This document shows positions 1 to 6,334 of a stretch of 11,029 nucleotides of DNA, piece by piece; position 1 is the stretch's first letter, and the number at the start of each line of letters is the position of its first letter. Both the position numbers and the translations under genes were made by a program. Origin of the DNA: Sulfurimonas sp. (GTDB taxonomy: Bacteria > Campylobacterota > Campylobacteria > Campylobacterales > Sulfurimonadaceae); assembly GCA_027047745.1 (NCBI GenBank), contig JALTUB010000361.1, forward strand, positions 1 through 11,029. The letters run 5' to 3'. Under the pieces are notes generated by a model. That model did not search any database. It was not told the DNA's origin and worked only from the letters and a program-made list of their open reading frames with translations.

Positions 1-34
1 AGGGGTATTTTGCACCTACGAAATATTAAATTAA

Positions 35-41
35 AAGGAGG
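35..41 (+). promoter_or_regulatory. Strong Shine-Dalgarno site of the response regulator gene
   Basis: AAGGAGG lies 6 bases before the ATG at 48. It is the best ribosome binding site in the window and fixes that start. The 47 bases to its left show no clear promoter, so this gene may be the distal member of an operon that begins outside the window. Confidence 0.7.
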
Positions 42-47
42 GTAGCG

Positions 48-743
48 ATGTCTACTCCAAATAACTTAAATATACTAATAATAGAAGATGAGAGTATTTT
101 GGCTATGTCGCTTAGTAGTTCTATAGAGGCACTTGGCTACAATGTAGTAGAGTATGCAACAAACTCACATATGGCAAGAAAATTTTTAGAAGCTTATGAT
201 GTAAATCTTATCTTGATGGATATAAATTTGGGTGAGTCCATAAATGGTATAGAGCTTTATGAGAGTCTGCATACAGATATTCCCATAATATACCTAACAG
301 CTTATAAAGATGAAGATACTATGTCTAAGGCAATAGACACAAATCCGATAGGTTATCTAGTCAAGCCACATAAAGATGATGAGTTAAAAGCTATGTTAAA
401 GTTAGCCTTTTACAAGCTTAAAAATAGAGACTCAAAAGAAGAAGAAGTAGTTAGAAAATATTTTGATATGGGAAAAGGTTATCTTTTTGATATGGAAGAA
501 GATAGATTACTTTACAAAAATAGACCTCTGAAATTAACTATAAAAGAGATGGGCTTACTAAAATTGTTAATAGAAGCAAATGGAAGAATAGTAAAATTTA
601 AAACGATAGAAGAGAAGATATGGGAAGGGGAGAGTGTAAACAATAGCTCTTTAAGAACACTTCTTTATAGGCTCAGAACTAAATTAAATCATAAATTAAT
701 AGAGACTGAATTTAATCTTGGATTAAAATTAACAACTGAGTAA
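48..743 (+). CDS. OmpR/PhoB-like two-component response regulator
   Basis: This is a cytoplasmic DNA-binding regulator that should be switched by phosphorylation from a histidine kinase. Residues 7-122 form a receiver domain: the acidic pair is E13/D14, the phosphoacceptor is D58 (in LILMDINLG), the switch threonine is T84 (IYLTAY), and the conserved lysine is K106 followed by P107. Residues about 138-229 form a winged helix. LTIKEMGLLKLL (163-174) matches the start of OmpR-type effector domains and SLRTLLYRLRTKL (201-213) the recognition helix. The usual C-terminal GYRL of the wing is replaced by LGLKL. The length of 231 aa is typical. The REC sequence resembles receivers often paired with PAS-containing sensor kinases in Campylobacterota, but no kinase is visible here. 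The partner may lie just left of the window. The target genes and signal are unknown. Confidence 0.9.
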   Translation: MSTPNNLNILIIEDESILAMSLSSSIEALGYNVVEYATNSHMARKFLEAYDVNLILMDINLGESINGIELYESLHTDIPIIYLTAYKDEDTMSKAIDTNPIGYLVKPHKDDELKAMLKLAFYKLKNRDSKEEEVVRKYFDMGKGYLFDMEEDRLLYKNRPLKLTIKEMGLLKLLIEANGRIVKFKTIEEKIWEGESVNNSSLRTLLYRLRTKLNHKLIETEFNLGLKLTTE

Positions 744-750
744 TAAATTA

Positions 751-758
751 GATATAAT
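751..758 (+). promoter_or_regulatory. Candidate sigma-70 -10 box for the RraB/transporter genes
   Basis: GATATAAT fits the Campylobacterota extended -10 pattern gnTAnAAT exactly, with TATAAT at 753-758. It lies in the 35-base gap after the response regulator gene and would give a leader of roughly 14 bases before the ATG at 779. No -35 is obvious, which is normal for this phylum. In AT-rich DNA such matches also arise by chance. Confidence 0.45.
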
Positions 759-778
759 AAACTAAAAATTGGAAAGAT

Positions 779-1495
779 ATGAGAGAAAATTTTCAAAGAG
801 TAGAAGATGGCGTAAGTGTAAAAATAGAAGTTGATATGGATGCTTATGCATTTAGTAGAAAATATTTATGGCTTTTTAGTGTTTTTGTAAAGTTTGATGG
901 TTTAGATAATAGTTCTGATGCTTATGAAGAGTTTTTAGAGACAAAAGAGTCTTTGATTATTGCTTTAGAACATGAAGAAAAAGCAAAATATATAGGTATG
1001 CGAATAGTTGATGGTTGGAGTGAATTTTATTTTTACACTCAGAACTCAAAAGGTTTGGATAGTTCAGTTTCAAGTATCTTAAAGTCAAGTGGATATGTTT
1101 ATGAAACAAGTGTAGTAAAAGATAACAAATGGGACTTTCATCATAAAAACTTGAAGCCTACAGAGTTAGAACTAGCACATATTCAGAGTGAAAAAATAAT
1201 ATTTTTGCTTAAAGAAGAGGATGATGACTTAGAAGTGATTAGACCTGTTGAGCATTATGTCTCTTTTCTAACTCCAACACAAAAAAATCGTTTTTTAAAT
1301 ACTTTGGATATTGATGGAGTTTCGTTTAAAGATGAGATAGATAGTGATGAGTTTGAGTATGGTGTTGCTTTAGTAAAGGAGCAGAGCTTAACGACTGATG
1401 AGGTTAAAAAAGCAGTAGATGATATATTTGAAGCTGTGAAAAAGAGTGAAGGTTTTTATGAGGGTTGGAGTACAGTTTTAGCGAGTGAGTTATAA
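779..1495 (+). CDS. DUF695 domain plus RraB (RNase E regulator B-like) domain protein
   Basis: A soluble two-domain protein of 238 aa with no signal peptide or membrane segment. Residues about 20-128 resemble DUF695: YIGMRIVDGWSEFYFYT, SKGLD and the KDNKWDFHHKNLKPTE stretch. Residues about 135-233 resemble RraB (PF06877): RPVEHYVSF, EYGVALVKEQSL, a helix, and the diagnostic tail EGFYEGWSTV (family form GGxYDGWE). In E. coli RraB binds the C-terminal half of RNase E and changes which transcripts it cuts. DUF695 has no firm function. The domain calls are read from motifs and the function is inferred. The gene has a weak purine-rich site (GGAAAG, 771-776) close to its ATG. It abuts the downstream transporter gene with no gap, so the two are very likely co-transcribed and translationally coupled. 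The biological link between them is not clear. Confidence 0.75.
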   Translation: MRENFQRVEDGVSVKIEVDMDAYAFSRKYLWLFSVFVKFDGLDNSSDAYEEFLETKESLIIALEHEEKAKYIGMRIVDGWSEFYFYTQNSKGLDSSVSSILKSSGYVYETSVVKDNKWDFHHKNLKPTELELAHIQSEKIIFLLKEEDDDLEVIRPVEHYVSFLTPTQKNRFLNTLDIDGVSFKDEIDSDEFEYGVALVKEQSLTTDEVKKAVDDIFEAVKKSEGFYEGWSTVLASEL

Positions 1496-3304
1496 ATGTT
1501 TAAGATAATAGGTGTGGTAAACTATCTTATGGTAGTTTTTTTAAATGCTTTTACAGACCTTGGTCATAAAATAATCATTCAAAACACCATATTTAAAGTC
1601 TATGATGGTGATTTACTTATAGTTTTAACCACAGTAGTAAATGCACTGATACTTCTTCCTTTTATCATGATGTTTTCACCATCTGGATTTTTAGCAGATA
1701 GATTTCCTAAAAACACTATCATGAAATATTCTGCACTTTTTGCTATTTTGATAACTTTGATAATCACTTACTCGTATTATCATGGATATTTTATTTTTGC
1801 TTTTTTTATGACTTTTTTACTTGCCATGCAGAGTGCTTTATATGGTCCAGCAAAGTATGGATATATAAAAGAGTTGGTTGGTGAAAAATATATCAGCAGT
1901 GGTAACGGAGCTGTTCAAGCTGTTACAACTGTTGCTATACTTGGTGGCATCATCTTTTATACGGTTTTATTTGAGGGAAGATATAGTGATACTGCTCAAA
2001 CAAAAGAAGCTGTTTTAGAACTTATCGCTCCTCTTGGCTGGCTTTTGGTTATAGGTTCGGTTATAGAGTGGTATTTAGCCTCAAAATTGCCAAATAAAAT
2101 GCTTGAAGCATCAAAACGAACTTTTAAGTTTAAAAGGTACATAAAAGGTGTTTATCTTTTTAAAAACCTAAAAACTATCAGAAGAAAAAAAGAGATATTT
2201 GAAAACATCATAGCTCTTGGACTTTTTTGGTCTATCTCTCAAGTGGTTTTAGCTATCTTTGGTGAGTATGCAAAAAGTAAACTTGGAGTTACAAATACTA
2301 TCTTTGTCCAAGGTGTCATGGCATTAGCTGGTATCGGTATAGTTTTTGGCTCTATTCTTGCTGCAAAATATTCAAAGTATTTTATCAACCTAGGATTAAC
2401 AACCATAGGAGCAGTAGGCATAGCGATCATAGTCTTTTTTGTGCCATTCGTTCATTCTATGGGCATTATAGCAGTTTTATTTACTGTTTTTGGGATACTT
2501 TCAGGTTTCTTGCTTGTTCCTTTAAATGCACAGATACAGTTTTTATCTCCTCGCGTTCACCTTGGCACCATCATCGCAGGAAGTAACTTTATACAAAATA
2601 TTTTTATGTTTTTATTTTTAGTTGTAACAACTCTTTTTGCATACTTTGGAGTAAACTCTCAAGTTCTATTTTTTATGATGGCTTTAGTGGGTGTTTATCT
2701 TTTTATCATTACTTTTAAAAGGTATGGAATCGATACTTTTTGGGCAGTTATGCAGATATTTTCTAGTTTCCGTCATGTTTATATATATGAGGGCTTAGAG
2801 AATATTCCAAAAAATGGTGCTGTTTTGCTCATGGGAAATCATGTGAGCTGGTTGGACTGGATAATAGTACAACTTCCTCTTAAAAGATATATTAACTTCA
2901 TGATGGATAAGAATATTTATCATTGGTTCGGATTTCATTTTTTCTTTAAGGTAGGAAAAGCAATTCCTATCTCTCACAAAGCTTCAAAAGATGCTTTTAA
3001 AGAGGCTCATGAGAGATTATTACAAGGTGAAATAGTTGGACTTTACCCAGAAGGTGCGATAACAAGCGATGGTAAACTAGGTAAATTTTACCGTGGATAT
3101 GAGTTGATACCAACAGACTATGACGGGGTTATCATTCCATGTTTTATTGATGGCATATTTGGAAGTAGTTTTTCAAGATACAAGGGCAAAGGAAGAAGAA
3201 ATCTTTTTAAACGAAGAGAGATAAGAGTATATTTTGGTGAAGCTATAAGTAAAGATACAAAAGCAGATGAACTTAAAAATATAATACAGAAGATGAAGGT
3301 ATAA
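1496..3304 (+). CDS. MFS (LplT-like) transporter fused to PlsC acyltransferase
   Basis: This inner-membrane fusion probably flips lysophospholipids inward and re-acylates them at the cytoplasmic face. Residues 1-408 are a multi-helix major facilitator domain, with the loop-2/3 motif GFLADRFPK at 64-72. Residues about 428-602 are a PlsC/LPLAT domain: motif I NHVSWLD (448-454; H449 and D454 the predicted catalytic dyad), motif II around GKAIPIS (487-493), motif III LYPEGAIT (516-523) and motif IV VIIPCFIDG (545-553). In E. coli the equivalent steps are done by separate LplT and Aas. Many alpha- and epsilonproteobacteria have one protein of about 1,150 aa with a third, acyl-ACP synthetase domain. 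Here the protein ends cleanly after PlsC, so the acyl-ACP must come from elsewhere. The ATG directly follows the stop of the RraB gene. Substrate specificity is inferred from family only; a lysophosphatidate or lysophosphatidylglycerol substrate is also possible. Confidence 0.85.
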   Translation: MFKIIGVVNYLMVVFLNAFTDLGHKIIIQNTIFKVYDGDLLIVLTTVVNALILLPFIMMFSPSGFLADRFPKNTIMKYSALFAILITLIITYSYYHGYFIFAFFMTFLLAMQSALYGPAKYGYIKELVGEKYISSGNGAVQAVTTVAILGGIIFYTVLFEGRYSDTAQTKEAVLELIAPLGWLLVIGSVIEWYLASKLPNKMLEASKRTFKFKRYIKGVYLFKNLKTIRRKKEIFENIIALGLFWSISQVVLAIFGEYAKSKLGVTNTIFVQGVMALAGIGIVFGSILAAKYSKYFINLGLTTIGAVGIAIIVFFVPFVHSMGIIAVLFTVFGILSGFLLVPLNAQIQFLSPRVHLGTIIAGSNFIQNIFMFLFLVVTTLFAYFGVNSQVLFFMMALVGVYLFIITFKRYGIDTFWAVMQIFSSFRHVYIYEGLENIPKNGAVLLMGNHVSWLDWIIVQLPLKRYINFMMDKNIYHWFGFHFFFKVGKAIPISHKASKDAFKEAHERLLQGEIVGLYPEGAITSDGKLGKFYRGYELIPTDYDGVIIPCFIDGIFGSSFSRYKGKGRRNLFKRREIRVYFGEAISKDTKADELKNIIQKMKV

Positions 3305-3354
3305 TGTCCCCAATAAAAATAATCAATTTCAAAAGAAGAGCTAGAATTAGTTAG
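3304..3354 (+). other. 16-codon mini-ORF coupled to the transporter stop (TAATG)
   Basis: An ATG shares its A with the TAA stop of the preceding gene. GAAGG (3295-3299) sits 4 bases upstream as a possible ribosome site. The frame reads MSPIKIINFKRRARIS and then TAG, a basic peptide of 16 residues. I do not recognise it. Its last codons overlap the 3' end of the convergent M16 gene and lie inside the hairpin at 3333-3362. It could be a coupled small peptide, the stub of a downstream gene lost when the convergent operon came to lie here, or chance. Two other real junctions in this window use the same TAATG layout, which is the only reason to list it. Confidence 0.2.
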
Positions 3355-3362
3355 CTTTTCTT
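3333..3362. terminator. Hairpin between convergent genes, likely bidirectional terminator
   Basis: AAGAAGAGCTA (3333-3343) pairs with TAGCTTTTCTT (3352-3362): 11 pairs including one G-T wobble, with an 8-base loop. The arms are A-rich on the left and T-rich on the right, so a transcript from either side ends in a T-rich arm. It lies between the transporter gene (stop at 3304) and the tail of the M16 gene, and includes the M16 stop codon. There is no long separate T-run after it, so its strength is uncertain. Confidence 0.5.
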
Positions 3363-4645
3363 AAGATAATAGTTGTTGACTTTGAAAAGTTAAAATACTT
3401 TTTAGCAGCATCTTGAACTTTTTTTGCTGTTATCTTCTTAACATCATCTTCATAACTTAACAATGGTTTTATATCTCCACGAACTAGATAACTTCCAAAG
3501 AGATTAGCGACGGAAGTTGAACTCTCTAGTGAGTAGATGAAGTCTGATTTTGTATTGATTTTAACCTTATCTAGTTCTGCTTTTGTAACCTTTGTTGTCT
3601 TCATGAGATTTATCTGTTTGATAAGTTCTTTTTCAACTACTTCTGCTTTTACACCAGGGTTACAAGTTGCTAAAAATATAAAAAGACCTGGGTCTTTGTT
3701 TTCCATATTATAAGCATAAATACTGTTTACAAGGCGTTTTTCCTCAACTAAATCTTTATATAGTCGTGAACTTTTTCCAGAGTATAGTATCTCAGAGATA
3801 ACACTTAAAGTTACTTGGTCAGGGTCTTGAAAGTTTGGTATGTGAAAAGCGATAGCTAACATCTCTACTTCACTCTCTTTGTGAACTATAATGTGTTTTG
3901 CACCATCTTGTTCAGGCTCAACAAATTTTACTTTTGGAACTTTTACCTTGTTCTTTATCTTACCAAAAGCAGCCTTAGCATATTTAAAAACTTCTTTAGG
4001 CTCAACATCTCCAGTAACCATTAAAATAGCGTTATTTGGTTGATAGTAAGTTGCATGAAAATCTCTAATGTCTTTGATAGTCCATGTTCTTATATCATTC
4101 ATGAAGCCTATTGGTGTCCAGTGATATGGATGGTAAATATAAGCATTGTTAAACATCTTAAAGTATAAAAAGCCCATTGGTGAGTTGTCTGTTCTCCAGC
4201 GACGCTCTTCAGCTACCACATCTCTTTCAGGTTGAAACTCTTTATCTTTTAGATTTAAGTTTTGCATAAGTTCTGCATAAAGTTTCATTGATGTGTTCAT
4301 GTTTTGTGTAGATGATTTTATAAAGTAGTGAGTATAGTCAAAACTTGTTGAAGCATTATTAACACCACCTATACTTTTTACCTCTTTGTCAAATTCACCA
4401 GCTTTTAGGTTTTTGCTTGATTTGAAGTTCATATGCTCTAACATATGAGCAATACCAGTTTTTCCCATAACTTCATTACGACTGCCGACTTTATAAAATA
4501 TATCGGTACTGATAACATTTGTATGGTTATGAAGAGGAATAACTACTATTTGTAGCCCATTTTTGAGTGTTTTTGTTTCATATTTTGGTAGTGAAGATGC
4601 CATTAAAGTTCCTATGGTTAGTAAAATGCTTAAGATTTTTATCAT
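3347..4645 (-). CDS. Secreted M16 family zinc metallopeptidase (pitrilysin/processing-peptidase type)
   Basis: A periplasmic zinc protease of the pitrilysin/insulinase family. Residues 1 to about 17 form a Sec signal peptide (MIKILSILLTIGTLMA, then SS) with no lipobox cysteine. The inverted zinc motif HMLEH is at 67-71 (H67 and H71 ligands, E70 the general base), and the third ligand is most likely E147 in VVAEERRW. The tract YQPNNAILMVTGDV (201-214) and the C-terminal M16 domain signature GKSSRLYKDL (290-299), with R294 and Y310/Y312, complete a single two-domain subunit of 432 aa. Because both the catalytic motif and the R/Y region are in one chain, it may act as a homodimer. H. pylori and C. 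jejuni homologues are also placed directly after pyrD. The ATG shares one base with the pyrD stop (TAATG), so the two are one operon with coupled translation. The physiological substrate is unknown. Confidence 0.9.
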   Translation of the reverse strand: MIKILSILLTIGTLMASSLPKYETKTLKNGLQIVVIPLHNHTNVISTDIFYKVGSRNEVMGKTGIAHMLEHMNFKSSKNLKAGEFDKEVKSIGGVNNASTSFDYTHYFIKSSTQNMNTSMKLYAELMQNLNLKDKEFQPERDVVAEERRWRTDNSPMGFLYFKMFNNAYIYHPYHWTPIGFMNDIRTWTIKDIRDFHATYYQPNNAILMVTGDVEPKEVFKYAKAAFGKIKNKVKVPKVKFVEPEQDGAKHIIVHKESEVEMLAIAFHIPNFQDPDQVTLSVISEILYSGKSSRLYKDLVEEKRLVNSIYAYNMENKDPGLFIFLATCNPGVKAEVVEKELIKQINLMKTTKVTKAELDKVKINTKSDFIYSLESSTSVANLFGSYLVRGDIKPLLSYEDDVKKITAKKVQDAAKKYFNFSKSTTIILRKAN

Positions 4646-5703
4646 TATTTTATATCGCTTCCTATTGCTTGAGATATGTTTTTATATCCATCAGCTTTGA
4701 TAAGTTCTATGAGTTCTTTGTTTATGTTCATTATCATATCAGGTCCATGAAAAACAAGACCACTTAAAATCTGAACAAGTGATGCTCCTGCTTTGATGCG
4801 TTTGTAAGCTTCCTCAGCAGAGTCTATACCACCTACAGAGATGAGAATAGTTTTTCCATAAAGCTCTTTTGCGATGGCTTCAAAGATTTTAAAACTTTTT
4901 TCTTTTAGTGCTGCACCACTTATGCCACCTATATCTTTAGGATTTTTAACAACTGAATAGTCTATCGTAGTATTTGTAGCGATAATACCATCTGCACCTT
5001 TCTCAACTGCCATCTTTGTTAAGTTTATGGCATCCTCTATCTCCATATCAGGAGCTATTTTAAGAAGTATTGGTTTGTCTGTAAGTTTTTTTGCTTCACT
5101 GAAAAGTTTTGTTATAAACTCCTCATTTTGCAAATCACGAAGACCTGGAGTATTTGGTGAAGATATATTTATAACAAAATAATCACCAAGACCATCAAAA
5201 GATTTTATAAGATGAGTGTAATCATTTATCGCCTCTTTTTCAGGTGTATTTTTGTTTTTACCTATGTTTATACCGATGGGGGTTGTAAATGGAAATCTTT
5301 TTTTAACTCTTTTAACAACTCTGTAAACTCCATCATTATTAAAGCCCATAGCATTTTGGATGCTCTCTTCTTCTATGTGACGAAACATCCTTGGTTTAGG
5401 ATTGCCTGTTTGTGGACGAGGTGTAACTGTTCCTATCTCTGTAAAACCAAAACCTAAGATTTGCATCCCTCTTATCATGGTTGCATTTTTGTCAAATCCA
5501 GCACCAAGACCAACAGGATTTAAAAACTTTCTACCAAATAACTCTTGTGTCAAGACATCATGCGTGATGAAATGTGACTTTAAAAAGAAGTTAAATGGTA
5601 TCTGACAAATATTTGGTAGTCTTAAAACGAACTCAGCAACATGATGAGCCGTTTCTGGTTCAAGCTTAAAGAGTAAAGGTTTTATTGATTTGTAGTTTAT
5701 CAT
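4645..5703 (-). CDS. pyrD: Dihydroorotate dehydrogenase, class 2 (quinone-linked)
   Basis: PyrD oxidises dihydroorotate to orotate in pyrimidine synthesis, with FMN as cofactor and membrane quinone as acceptor. The N-terminal helical extension (residues 1 to about 40, LFKLEPETAHHVAEFVL) marks class 2, which docks to the inner membrane. Core motifs are LNPVGLGAGFDKNA (61-74), GTVTPRPQTGNPKPRMFR (91-108), IGINIGKNK (143-151), INISSPNTPGLR (178-189; S182 aligns with catalytic S175 of E. coli PyrD, N179 and N184 with the flanking substrate-binding asparagines), ADGIIATNTT (phosphate/FMN side), and ISVGGIDSAEEAYKRIKAGAS near the C-terminus. At 352 aa it is normal length. It is the first gene of an operon with the M16 peptidase. 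The ATG at 5703 is preceded by a modest AGGTG about 11 bases upstream. Confidence 0.97.
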   Translation of the reverse strand: MINYKSIKPLLFKLEPETAHHVAEFVLRLPNICQIPFNFFLKSHFITHDVLTQELFGRKFLNPVGLGAGFDKNATMIRGMQILGFGFTEIGTVTPRPQTGNPKPRMFRHIEEESIQNAMGFNNDGVYRVVKRVKKRFPFTTPIGINIGKNKNTPEKEAINDYTHLIKSFDGLGDYFVINISSPNTPGLRDLQNEEFITKLFSEAKKLTDKPILLKIAPDMEIEDAINLTKMAVEKGADGIIATNTTIDYSVVKNPKDIGGISGAALKEKSFKIFEAIAKELYGKTILISVGGIDSAEEAYKRIKAGASLVQILSGLVFHGPDMIMNINKELIELIKADGYKNISQAIGSDIK

Positions 5704-5719
5704 TATATGATTACACCTA

Positions 5720-5739
5720 TTAGGAAAATTTAGGAAATT
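5720..5739. repeat. Tandem 10-bp direct repeat between pyrD and the DJ-1 gene
   Basis: TTAGGAAAAT (5720-5729) is followed at once by TTAGGAAATT (5730-5739), 9 of 10 bases identical and spaced exactly one helical turn. It lies just downstream of the predicted pyrD -10 and upstream of the DJ-1 gene, where a regulator could affect both promoters. A chance duplication in AT-rich DNA is also possible. Confidence 0.4.
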
Positions 5740-5742
5740 GTA
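5737..5742 (-). promoter_or_regulatory. Candidate -10 box for pyrD-M16 operon
   Basis: Read on the minus strand this is TACAAT, preceded by a T-rich stretch. It would place the start of transcription near 5730 and give a leader of about 27 bases that contains the direct repeat. Only the -10 resembles consensus. Confidence 0.35.
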
Positions 5743-5743
5743 C

Positions 5744-5749
5744 TAAAAT
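5744..5749 (+). promoter_or_regulatory. Candidate -10 box for the DJ-1 family gene
   Basis: TAAAAT lies directly next to the minus-strand -10 candidate for pyrD and 30 bases before the DJ-1 start codon. If both are used, the two polymerases cannot occupy the region together. The AT-richness makes this assignment tentative. Confidence 0.3.
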
Positions 5750-5779
5750 ATTGCTAATGAATTTATTAGAGGATTTTAA

Positions 5780-6334
5780 ATGAAAGTATTAGTACCCTTA
5801 GCTAAAGGTTTTGAAGAGATTGAAGCAGTTAGTATTATAGATATTTTAAGACGGGCAGAAATAGAGGTTTTAGTGGCTTCTTTAAATAATGATGTTTTGG
5901 TTCAAGGAACAAATGGAATTTCCGTGCAAACTGATTATCAGGTAAAGGATGTCAGTTCACATGAACTAGATATGATAGTGCTACCAGGTGGTTGGGATGG
6001 AACTCATGCTTTAGCAGATGATAAAAATGTGCAGAAACTTTTAAAAGAGATGGATGAAAAAGGAAAAAATATTGCTGCCATTTGTGCAGCACCTTATGCC
6101 CTAAACAGAGCAGGTGTTTTAAAATCAAAATACACATGTTACCCGTCTGTTGAAGATGATATAAAAAAAGATGGTTATCAAGGTGATGCAAATATGGTCG
6201 TAGAGGATGAAAATATCATGACCTCTCGTGGACCAGCAACAGCTATCTGCTTTGCTTTGAGTATAGTTAAAAAACTAAAAGGTGAAGAGATGTATCAAAA
6301 CTTAAAAGCTGGAGTTTTAGCTACTTATTGTTAA
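5780..6334 (+). CDS. DJ-1/PfpI family protein (YajL/ThiJ-like)
   Basis: A small cytoplasmic protein of 184 aa, full length for the DJ-1/YajL branch. AKGFEEIEAV at 8-17 carries E15, equivalent to E18 of human DJ-1. The nucleophile elbow AAICAAPYAL is at 99-108 with C102 in the place of the redox-active C106. Other family motifs are VLPGGWDG (67-74) and MTSRGPAT (147-154). DJ-1 His126 is replaced here by Y121 (TCYP). Family members have been described as oxidative-stress chaperones and as glyoxalase or protein/nucleotide deglycases; which applies here cannot be read from sequence. AGAGGA (5768-5773), 6 bases before the ATG, is a good ribosome site. The gene is monocistronic and divergent from pyrD. 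Its last 14 bases overlap the end of the opposite-strand methyltransferase gene. Confidence 0.92.
   Translation: MKVLVPLAKGFEEIEAVSIIDILRRAEIEVLVASLNNDVLVQGTNGISVQTDYQVKDVSSHELDMIVLPGGWDGTHALADDKNVQKLLKEMDEKGKNIAAICAAPYALNRAGVLKSKYTCYPSVEDDIKKDGYQGDANMVVEDENIMTSRGPATAICFALSIVKKLKGEEMYQNLKAGVLATYC

Noticed and set aside
1..45. Possible 3' end of an upstream gene (open frames ending at stops 27-29, 32-34 or 43-45).
   Set aside because: All three frames are open for only 8-14 codons and none shows a recognisable protein end, so no frame can be chosen.
2239..2430. Minus-strand frames inside the transporter-acyltransferase gene (2239-2430, 2795-2977).
   Set aside because: Antisense to well-supported transporter and PlsC coding sequence, no ribosome site, no protein-like motifs.
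3305..3346. A frameshift hiding the missing acyl-ACP synthetase domain of the transporter-acyltransferase.
   Set aside because: Only 42 bases separate its stop from the convergent peptidase gene, and no AMP-ligase sequence is present in any frame.
4567..4767. Plus-strand frames over the M16, pyrD, cysS and murJ genes (4567-4767, 5212-5457, 5402-5605, 7461-7673, 9642-9890).
   Set aside because: They mirror conserved genes on the other strand and have unusual composition with no family signature.
5702..5707. Perfect TATAAT on the minus strand next to the pyrD start codon.
   Set aside because: It overlaps the ATG itself, so transcription from it would start inside the gene. The box at 5737-5742 is better placed.
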